A stretch of 11,157 bases of DNA, taken from positions 1 to 11,157 of the forward strand of contig RFPF01000082.1 of the NCBI GenBank assembly GCA_009926295.1. The letters run 5' to 3'. This stretch comes from Planctomycetia bacterium (GTDB lineage: Bacteria > Planctomycetota > Planctomycetia > Pirellulales > UBA1268). A program made the position numbers and the translations under genes. The notes under the pieces are model-generated. The model had not been told where the DNA came from. It saw only the letters and a program-made list of their open reading frames with translations, and did not search any database. Shown here piece after piece: positions 6,066 through 11,157 of the stretch (positions within the stretch are counted from its first letter, which is position 1; each line of letters begins with the position of its first letter).

Positions 6066-7508
6066 ATGCCGGCAATCACAAGATCCTGCGGACCGACCAG
6101 CGTGCGATCGAAACTCCCGCCCACCGTGCGAGCGTTTGCAGTCCTGTGCTGCATCCTGGCCGCGGGCCGGTCGGCGGAAGGAGCCGAGGAGATCGTGCCG
6201 ATCCAGTTCGCGGACCGGGTCGGGCGCGAGGCGGAGGAGGCCGACGTCCTCGCCATTCCGAGCGTGCTGGCCGCGGAGGAGCCGGTGCCCGGGACCGAAC
6301 GGATCATCTCCGACCGCGCCGCCTCCGAACCTCCGTCGGTCGAGACCGAGGTCGAGGTGCCGGCCGAGGCGATCCTCGCCACCTCTTCCCGGGCCGCCGA
6401 CGCCATGCGACTCGACGAGCTCACGCTCGACGAAATGCCCTTCGAGGCCTCGAGCGGCGACTGGTTCTCGAACGGCCGCTGGTACGGCTCTGCCGAGATG
6501 CTCTGGTTCGACCGCAGCCGCAACTATCGCCGCCTGCTCGGCTACGACGTCACCAAGCCGGGGCCGAGCGGGACCAATCGCCTCCCGGTCGGCAGCTTCA
6601 CGACGACGGGCATCCCGTTTCCCCTCGCACCGGGAGCGCGGATCACTCTCGGGGAATACCTCGGACGTGACTACCTCGACCGCGATCGTTCGCTGGAGAT
6701 GACCTACTACGGCGGACTCTCCTTCTACCAGCAGGATCAGTACAACGCGATCCCCGGCTCGTTCCTCGTGACGCCCCTCACCGTGAAGGTGCCCGGGTTC
6801 AGCGGTGCACAGACCTTCAACACGACCCACAACTCGATCTACAACAGCCTCGAGTGGAACTACAAGCTGCATCGCCGCCTCGGCCGTGACCAGCTCGTGA
6901 TGTCGCCGAATGGCAAGTGGTCGCGGCACGCCGAACGGGCCTGGCTGCCGGCGTTCATCATCGGCACCCGGGTGACGAACGTGAACGAGTCGTTCACCTT
7001 CGCCAGCCGCCGCAACGACGTCGACGCCAGCCAGTTCGGCGGCAACTACGCGATCAACACGCAGAACTGGCTCTGGGGCATGAACTTCGGCGGCGAACTC
7101 ATCAGCCAGAACGAGTTCTACTTCTGGGGTCTTCGCGGCCGCGTGACGCCGTCGATGAGTTTCACGGGCAACCAGCAGGCGGTGAACGGCGTCGACACGC
7201 TGACGACCCTCCCGAATCCGGCGCCGCCCCCCGCCACGATCGACAATCCTTTCGCCCAGGGCTCGTTCAGTCGAACCAGCTCTTACCAGCAGCTCGTGCC
7301 CGGGTTCGTGGGAGATCTGTCGCTGTTCGCGGGCTGGAACGTCACGCCGAACTTCATCGTGAAGGCGGGCTACGACTTCCTCTGGGTGGCGGGTATCGCC
7401 ACCGCGACGCGGCAGTTCAACCTCGACAACGTCCGGCAGAACGCCCACGACGGCGGCGGCCAGATCTTCTACAACGGCCTTTCATTCGGCTGTGAAGGAA
7501 GCTGGTAG
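6066..7508 (+). CDS. BBP7-family outer-membrane beta-barrel protein
   Basis: The product is 480 residues from ATG 6066; GTG 6057 would add three. A signal peptide is visible, with Arg/Lys-rich residues before a hydrophobic run VRAFAVLCCILAAG and a likely cleavage around SAEGA. An acidic, low-complexity linker of about 85 residues follows. The barrel part begins at NGRWYGSAEMLWFDR, a typical opening of planctomycete BBP7 (putative beta barrel porin-7, earlier DUF1551) proteins. Alternating aromatic/polar strands run to the end, with GYDFLWVAGIATATRQ and a final strand closing in GLSFGCEGSW, where the terminal aromatic residue is typical of outer-membrane barrels. It should sit in the outer membrane and could form a pore or structural barrel, but no substrate is known. 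It stands alone on the plus strand between tal and a convergent ketosynthase-like gene. Confidence 0.85.
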   Translation: MPAITRSCGPTSVRSKLPPTVRAFAVLCCILAAGRSAEGAEEIVPIQFADRVGREAEEADVLAIPSVLAAEEPVPGTERIISDRAASEPPSVETEVEVPAEAILATSSRAADAMRLDELTLDEMPFEASSGDWFSNGRWYGSAEMLWFDRSRNYRRLLGYDVTKPGPSGTNRLPVGSFTTTGIPFPLAPGARITLGEYLGRDYLDRDRSLEMTYYGGLSFYQQDQYNAIPGSFLVTPLTVKVPGFSGAQTFNTTHNSIYNSLEWNYKLHRRLGRDQLVMSPNGKWSRHAERAWLPAFIIGTRVTNVNESFTFASRRNDVDASQFGGNYAINTQNWLWGMNFGGELISQNEFYFWGLRGRVTPSMSFTGNQQAVNGVDTLTTLPNPAPPPATIDNPFAQGSFSRTSSYQQLVPGFVGDLSLFAGWNVTPNFIVKAGYDFLWVAGIATATRQFNLDNVRQNAHDGGGQIFYNGLSFGCEGSW

Positions 7509-7564
7509 GCGGCGTGGGCGAGTCGAGGTCGAACGAGCAGTCACCCGTGACGTGCGGCGGCGTC

Positions 7565-8830
7565 CTACGCCTCGGCGATCGCGACGGCGGCGGCCTGGCC
7601 TGTCGAGCAGAAATTGACGGCCACCGCCGTGCCGACGCGGCCGGCCAGCGGCGCACCGGTGACCACGTTCACTGGACAGGCCGGGTCGGGCGTGTCGTGG
7701 TTGAGCGTGGGGGGCACGAGCCCGCGGCCGAGGCCGAGGACGCTCGCCGCGAGTTCGACGGCTCCGCCGCCGGCGCCCAGATGGCCGAACAGGCTCTTGG
7801 GTGCCGTGACGGGAACGGCACCGAGTTCGGCCGAGATCGCCGCCGCCTCGGCCCTGTCCATCTCGATCGTGCCGACGCCGTGCGCATTGACGTGGCCGAC
7901 GTCCTCGGCGCCGAATCCGGCCCCCGAGAGCGTGGCCCGGATCGCCTGCCGCAGCGACGTGCCGGTCACGCCCTGACGCCGCGCCCGCGGCTCGCATCGC
8001 GAGGCCCACGCGAGCAGCCGCCCGAGGATCTCTGCGCCGCGCCGCTCGGCATGCGTTCGCGACTCGAGCACGATCACGGCGGCACCCTCGCCATTGACGA
8101 GGCCGTCGCGGTCGCGGTCGAAGGGGCGGCAGGCCCGGCGGAAATCGTCGGCCCGGTGCGACAGGAGCGCGTCGCCGCGGGCCACGAGGGCCGTGGGATG
8201 CAGCCGACAGCCGGTGCCGCCGGTGAGCATCACGTCGGCCCAGCCGCGTTGGATCACGCTCGCCGCCTCGGCGACGGCGAGCAGGCTCGATACGTCGCCG
8301 AGGACGATCGAGTTGTTGGGGCCACGGGCGTCGTGGGCGATGGCGATGTGGGAGGCGGTCATGTTCGGCAGGTGCTTGAGCAGCCAGAGCGGATGCAGCT
8401 CCTCCTGAATCGCCTCCGACCAGAGGCCGAAGTCGAAGCGGCCCTCCTTCTCTGAGCGGCGGTAGGTGCCCTCGAGATCCTCGAGGTCGGCGTAGATCAT
8501 GTCGTTCCCGAACACGACGCCGAAGCGATCCGGCTGCACCGTGCCGGGGGCGATGCCGGCGTCGGAGACCGCGAGGTCGGCGGCGGCGACGCCGAGCTGG
8601 ATCTCGCGACTCATTATTTTGAGGCTCTTGCGGGGCCGCACGTAGAGCTTGGGATCGAAGTCGGGAATCTGTCCACCGAATCGCACCAGCAGGGAGCTGG
8701 AGTCGAAACGATCTATCGGGCGGATGCCGCTGGTTCCCGCGGCGAGCGCGTCCCAGAAGGGATCGCAGCCGATCCCGATCGGGCTCACGACCCCCAGCCC
8801 GGTGATCACGACCTCGCTCGCTGCCTGCAT
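7565..8830 (-). CDS. Beta-ketoacyl-ACP synthase homologue lacking the catalytic Cys
   Basis: The 421-residue protein has the full FabF-like thiolase fold outline: VVITGLGVVSPIG at the N-terminus, GPNNSIVLGDVSS (170-182), RPFDRDRDGLVNGEGAA (235-251), VNAHGVGTIEMD (314-325) with H317, and PKSLFGHLGAGGGAVE (344-359) with K345 and H350. FabF enzymes condense an acyl chain on an active-site Cys with malonyl-ACP. Aligned by the fixed GP...ADV spacing, the Cys position is Asp179. The last Gly-rich loop, normally NSFGFGGTN, is NFCSTGQAA. The decarboxylation His pair and Lys are kept, so the protein could act as a malonyl decarboxylase, a chain-length-factor-like partner or a non-condensing binder. 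This is inference. No ACP, ketoreductase or second ketosynthase lies nearby. The start ATG 8830 precedes the first conserved strand directly. It converges on the BBP7 gene with a 56-nt gap. Confidence 0.88.
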   Translation of the reverse strand: MQAASEVVITGLGVVSPIGIGCDPFWDALAAGTSGIRPIDRFDSSSLLVRFGGQIPDFDPKLYVRPRKSLKIMSREIQLGVAAADLAVSDAGIAPGTVQPDRFGVVFGNDMIYADLEDLEGTYRRSEKEGRFDFGLWSEAIQEELHPLWLLKHLPNMTASHIAIAHDARGPNNSIVLGDVSSLLAVAEAASVIQRGWADVMLTGGTGCRLHPTALVARGDALLSHRADDFRRACRPFDRDRDGLVNGEGAAVIVLESRTHAERRGAEILGRLLAWASRCEPRARRQGVTGTSLRQAIRATLSGAGFGAEDVGHVNAHGVGTIEMDRAEAAAISAELGAVPVTAPKSLFGHLGAGGGAVELAASVLGLGRGLVPPTLNHDTPDPACPVNVVTGAPLAGRVGTAVAVNFCSTGQAAAVAIAEA

Positions 8831-8912
8831 GCAGTGCACCCTAAACCACGCAGGCGGCGGCTGAAAGTGGCAGCGGCCCAACTCCGCATTGGCGAGGCGA
8901 GGGGGTCGGCGA

Positions 8913-8943
8913 ATGCTCGACGAGCATGGGCCGCGGCGGCCCC
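8913..8943. repeat. Two adjacent short inverted repeats between nuclease and ketosynthase-like genes
   Basis: ATGCTCG-A-CGAGCAT (8913-8927) is followed at once by GGGCCG-CGG-CGGCCC (8928-8942). They lie within the 172-nt gap after the nuclease stop (9003) and before the ketosynthase start (8830). They could be transcript-end hairpins or a binding site. No T-run follows on the minus strand, so a simple intrinsic terminator is not shown. Confidence 0.35.
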
Positions 8944-9002
8944 GCGAGAATCCGCAGGACCGCCCCGTGGCGACTTTTGCCGCCCCCGAGCCGGCTGAAT
9001 TT

Positions 9003-9572
9003 CTAGCGGTGGCTCGGATGCTCGGCCCGCCAGGCCTGTGGGGCGACGGGGTGCGGTTCAGCCCACAGTCCGCGGCGGCTCTTGCGGGCCTCGGCCTCGG
9101 CGGCGAGCAGGTCGGGATCGGGAGCGAAGCCGCCGAACACCCACGCGTGCCCCTCGGCGACGAGTTCACGGTTGAGATCCCGGTCGCCCAGCCGGAGCGT
9201 GCCGAGGAGCCGGCCGTGCTGGTCGCGGGCCGCGCCCTCGACGCGGACGACACCACCGGCGAGTTTCGCCGCGAGCGCCTGGCGTGATTCACGGCCGTGC
9301 GGCTGGTCATACTCCGGCGCGTCGATGCCGCGGAGACGGATCTTCTGCGGCCGGTCGGCGGCATCGATGCACGTCACGGTGTCGCCGTCGTGGACGGTGT
9401 CGACGCGCCACAGCGGCCGGCCGGCGGCGTCCTCGATCGGGCAGGCGGGCAGGGCGGCGACGACGGCCGAAGCGAGGGCCGCGAGCACGACGTACCACGC
9501 CCGCAGTCGCCGGGGCATGCCGGGAGGCGGCGGCGGAATGTGGAGGCGCCGTGCCATGCTTCGCCGCGTCAC
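9003..9572 (-). CDS. Secreted thermonuclease-like (SNase-fold) nuclease
   Basis: The product is 189 residues from GTG 9572. In-frame ATG 9557 and ATG 9518 are alternatives, and the last gives the cleanest signal peptide, MPRRLRAW followed by a hydrophobic run to ALPA. The SNase catalytic set is present: DGDT with D62 and D64, IRLRGIDAPE with R79, D84 and E87, and DQHGRLLG with R121, equivalent to staphylococcal nuclease D19/D21, R35, D40, E43 and R87. The C-terminal helix KSRRGLWAE is also typical. These calcium-dependent enzymes hydrolyse DNA and RNA, here probably outside the cytoplasm. GTG 9572 overlaps as GTGA the TGA that ends a frameshifted small-ORF remnant (9569-9571), suggesting ancestral translational coupling to the gene upstream. 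The neighbouring DUF1501 gene gives no functional clue. Confidence 0.85.
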   Translation of the reverse strand: MTRRSMARRLHIPPPPPGMPRRLRAWYVVLAALASAVVAALPACPIEDAAGRPLWRVDTVHDGDTVTCIDAADRPQKIRLRGIDAPEYDQPHGRESRQALAAKLAGGVVRVEGAARDQHGRLLGTLRLGDRDLNRELVAEGHAWVFGGFAPDPDLLAAEAEARKSRRGLWAEPHPVAPQAWRAEHPSHR

Positions 9573-9699
9573 GCCAGCCAGTCGATGATCACGCGGCCGT
9601 GCACGGCAGCTTCACGGAAACCCTGGACGTCGTGTCCAGGTTTCCTCGGCAACACCTCCGGTTGCTGGCCGCTGGCCGGCCGTCCGGGCCGGCGGTCAT
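9569..9699 (-). pseudogene. Frameshifted small-ORF copy next to the nuclease gene
   Basis: ATG 9699 overlaps the TGA at 9696-9698 of the small ORF just upstream. The first 15 codons match that ORF. An extra two bases (the AC at about 9652-9655 on the plus strand) then shift the frame, so translation from this ATG would stop at 9589. The original frame, picked up after the insertion, continues as GFREAAVHGRVIIDWLA and stops at 9569-9571, overlapping the nuclease GTG. I read it as the native 3' end of a small gene that once linked the DUF1501 gene and the nuclease. Whether that gene ever made a protein is inference. Confidence 0.35.
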
Positions 9700-9725
9700 G
9701 CCAACATCTCCTTGATCACCGTTCC
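9599..9725. repeat. Tandem direct repeat, copy A (127 bp)
   Basis: This copy begins GTGCACGGCAGCTTC and ends ATCACCGTTCC. It differs from the adjoining copy B by two substitutions and a two-base insertion. It contains an inverted repeat at 9616-9645 (GGAAACC/GGTTTCC with TGGAC/GTCCA, five-base loop, one bulged C) and a GC-rich inverted repeat GCCGGCC-GTCCG-GGCCGGC around 9675-9693. Confidence 0.9.
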
Positions 9726-9824
9726 GTGCACGGCAGCTTCACGGAAACCCTGGACGTGGTGTCCAGGTTTCCTTGGCAACCTCCGGTTGCTGGCCGCTGG
9801 CCGGCCGTCCGGGCCGGCGGTCAT
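9696..9824 (-). CDS. Possible 42-residue small protein made by the repeat, ATGA-coupled to DUF1501
   Basis: ATG 9824 overlaps the DUF1501 stop (TGA 9821-9823) as ATGA. The frame runs 42 codons to TGA 9696-9698. It opens MTAGPDGRPAASNRR, continues PRKPGHHVQGFREAA and ends VHGTVIKEMLA. The last eleven residues are exactly the C-terminus of the DUF1501 protein, because the tandem repeat carries that gene end with it. The product would be basic in the middle, with no signal or membrane segment. Translation is possible by coupling, but the ORF may equally be a by-product of the duplication. I recognise no family. Confidence 0.3.
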   Translation of the reverse strand: MTAGPDGRPAASNRRLPRKPGHHVQGFREAAVHGTVIKEMLA

Positions 9825-9850
9825 GCCAACATCTCCTTGATCACCGTTCC
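9726..9850. repeat. Tandem direct repeat, copy B (125 bp)
   Basis: This is the second unit, abutting copy A. It carries the same inverted repeat (9743-9772) and the same GC-rich inverted repeat. Its distal 30 bases (9821-9850) are the 3' end of the DUF1501 gene. The repeat start motif GTGCAC recurs at 9851, after which the DUF1501 coding sequence diverges from the unit. Confidence 0.9.
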
Positions 9851-11157
9851 GTGCACGTCGGTGAGCCGGAAATCGCGGCCGCTGTGCCGGTAGGTGAGCT
9901 TCGTGTGGTCGAGGCCGAGGATGTGGAGCATCGTCGCCTGCAGGTCGTGCACGTGCACAGGCTTGTCCACGGCCTTGAAGCCGAACTCATCGGTTGCGCC
10001 GTACACCGTGCCCCCCTTCACGCCGCCGCCGGCCAGCCAGACGGTGAAGCCATGGTGGTTGTGGTCGCGGCCCGACGGTTCCTTCACGTCGGTGCCGCTG
10101 CCCGGCAGTTCGACCGTGGGCGTGCGGCCGAATTCACCTCCCCAGAGCACGAGCGTGCTCTCGAGAAGGCCGAGGCCGACGAGGTCGTCGAGCAGGGCCC
10201 CGATCGCCTGGTCGCTCTCCTTGGCGAGGCGACGATGGTTCTTTTCGAGCTTCTCGTGGCTGTCCCAGGGCTGCCCCTCGCCGTGCCACACCTGCACGTA
10301 GCGGACGCCGCGCTCCACGAGCCGCCGGGCGATGAGCATCTGCCGGCCCTGCACGTCGTCGCCGTAGCGGTCGAGCACATGCTTCGGTTCCCGGGACACG
10401 TCGAACGCCTCCCCAGCCTCGAACTGCATCCGCCAGGCGAGTTCCATCGAAACCAGCCGCGCCTCGAGCTGTGGGTCGTGCGGCCGGGCGGCGAGATGCT
10501 CGCGGTCGAGCGTTGCCGTGAGGTCGAACTGGCGACGCTGCGCGTCGGGTGTGATCAGCGGATGCCGGACGTATTGCACGAGATCCTCGACCGACCGCTT
10601 CTTCGTGTCGACATACGTGCCCTGGAACGCACCCGGCAGGAAGGCGCTCCGCCAGTTCTCCGTACCCTTGATCGGATAGCCGCCCGGGCACATCGCGACG
10701 AAACCGGGCAGGTTCTGGTTTTCGGTGCCGAGGCCATAGGTGACCCAGGCGCCGGCGGCCGGCCGCACGAGCCGCGCATCACCGCAGTTCATGAGCATCA
10801 GCGACGGCTCGTGGTTCGGCACGTCGGCATGCATCGACCGCACCACGAGCAGCCGGTCTGCATGACGGGCCACCGCGGGAAAGAGTTCACTCACCTCGAG
10901 GCCGCTCTCACCGTGACGCGCGAACTTGAACGGCGAGGGGAGGGCGGCGCCGGTGCGACGCTCGGTGGGCAGATGCGTGGGGATCTCCCTGCCGGCGTAC
11001 TCCTCGAGCCGCGGCTTGCGGTCGAACGTGTCGAGGTGGCTCGGGCCGCCGTTGGCGAAGATGTGGATCACCGCGCGGGCCCGCGGCGCGAAGTGCGGCG
11101 GCCGTGCGGCGAGCGACGTGGGCGGCGCGGGGGCCGCCGCGGCCCGCGGGCCGGCGT
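9821..11157 (-). CDS. DUF1501 domain protein (5' end outside window)
   Basis: Some 444 residues are visible and the frame is open to the right edge, so the N-terminus (usually a Tat signal) is missing. The visible part begins near PPHFAPRARAVIHIFANGGPSHLDTFDRKP, the typical entry into a DUF1501 domain. Further signatures are RSMHADVPNHEPSLMLMNCG, WHGEGQPWDSH, LLDDLVGLGLLESTLVLWGGEFGRTP, GRDHNHHGFTVWLAGGG and a closing DLQATMLHILGLDHTKLTYRHSGRDFRL. DUF1501 proteins are abundant in planctomycetes, belong to the alkaline phosphatase/sulfatase-like superfamily and usually sit beside a PSCyt1/PSD1 (DUF1549/DUF1553) gene, which would lie to the right of the window. The biochemical role is unknown. 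GTG 11069-11071 is only an internal codon, since family similarity continues upstream of it. The 3' end is duplicated in the adjacent tandem repeats. Confidence 0.9.
   Translation of the reverse strand, partial: AGPRAAAAPAPPTSLAARPPHFAPRARAVIHIFANGGPSHLDTFDRKPRLEEYAGREIPTHLPTERRTGAALPSPFKFARHGESGLEVSELFPAVARHADRLLVVRSMHADVPNHEPSLMLMNCGDARLVRPAAGAWVTYGLGTENQNLPGFVAMCPGGYPIKGTENWRSAFLPGAFQGTYVDTKKRSVEDLVQYVRHPLITPDAQRRQFDLTATLDREHLAARPHDPQLEARLVSMELAWRMQFEAGEAFDVSREPKHVLDRYGDDVQGRQMLIARRLVERGVRYVQVWHGEGQPWDSHEKLEKNHRRLAKESDQAIGALLDDLVGLGLLESTLVLWGGEFGRTPTVELPGSGTDVKEPSGRDHNHHGFTVWLAGGGVKGGTVYGATDEFGFKAVDKPVHVHDLQATMLHILGLDHTKLTYRHSGRDFRLTDVHGTVIKEMLA

Noticed and set aside
6035..6670. Plus-strand frame starting MTKKCSECDGHAGNH with a CxxC pair
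   Set aside because: It looks like a small metal-binding protein at first, but soon becomes Arg/Gly-rich sequence out of frame with the BBP7 signal peptide. Nothing supports it past the first residues.
4905..7448. 847-codon minus-strand frame
   Set aside because: Only the 4905-5942 part is transaldolase. The rest is antisense to the BBP7 gene, lacks family motifs and is a shadow of high GC at third positions.
7543..7554. Terminator between the convergent BBP7 and ketosynthase-like genes
   Set aside because: The inverted repeat GTCAC-CC-GTGAC is only five base pairs with a two-base loop and no T-run.
8831..8880. Sigma-70 promoter upstream of the ketosynthase-like gene
   Set aside because: CTTTCA and TTTAGG on the minus strand are near the right distance, but match the consensus poorly.
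9599..9850. CRISPR-like or satellite array
   Set aside because: There are only two adjoining units of 125-127 bp with no spacers, and the unit contains coding sequence from DUF1501.

Overview
The window is GC-rich and reads as chromosome of a planctomycete. Two families point there: a BBP7-type outer-membrane beta-barrel protein, and a DUF1501 protein of the planctomycete secreted-protein repertoire. The strong G/C preference at third codon positions fills every strand with long shadow frames. I accept eleven gene-sized coding regions, one possible 42-codon ORF and one frameshifted remnant. I see no tRNA, rRNA, CRISPR array, transposase or phage gene.

Left end (1-1346, minus strand): a SpoU/TrmH-type RNA 2'-O-methyltransferase is joined by an ATGA overlap to a divergent RNase HII-like gene that runs off the left edge. 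The methyltransferase has no obvious ATG, GTG or TTG start at its expected N-terminus. Its 5' end collides with that of the next, divergent gene.

Centre left (1315-4502, plus strand): a thioredoxin-fold CPPC protein, possibly a lipoprotein, an unusually large signal peptidase I, and an LptB-type ABC ATPase form a tight co-directional cluster with gaps of 27 and 32 nt. The theme is envelope biogenesis: thiol chemistry, pre-protein processing and lipopolysaccharide transport.

Centre (4512-7508): a two-helix small membrane protein and a transaldolase lie on the minus strand, and a BBP7 barrel protein diverges from the transaldolase on the plus strand.

Right (7565-11157, minus strand): a DUF1501 protein cut by the right edge is followed by a 125/127-bp tandem duplication, a secreted thermonuclease-like enzyme and a beta-ketoacyl synthase homologue. 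The synthase has Asp where the catalytic Cys is expected. The duplication can be read as a recombination product at a 9-bp shared sequence. It created a chimeric small ORF linked by ATGA to the DUF1501 stop, and left a frameshifted copy linked by GTGA to the nuclease.

The items most worth a second look are the Cys-less ketosynthase, the RNase HII-like family with an altered GRG motif and a probable catalytic D-to-E change, the repeat-generated small ORFs, the signal peptidase with two large insertions, and the methyltransferase without a canonical start. I do not see one coherent new multi-gene system.
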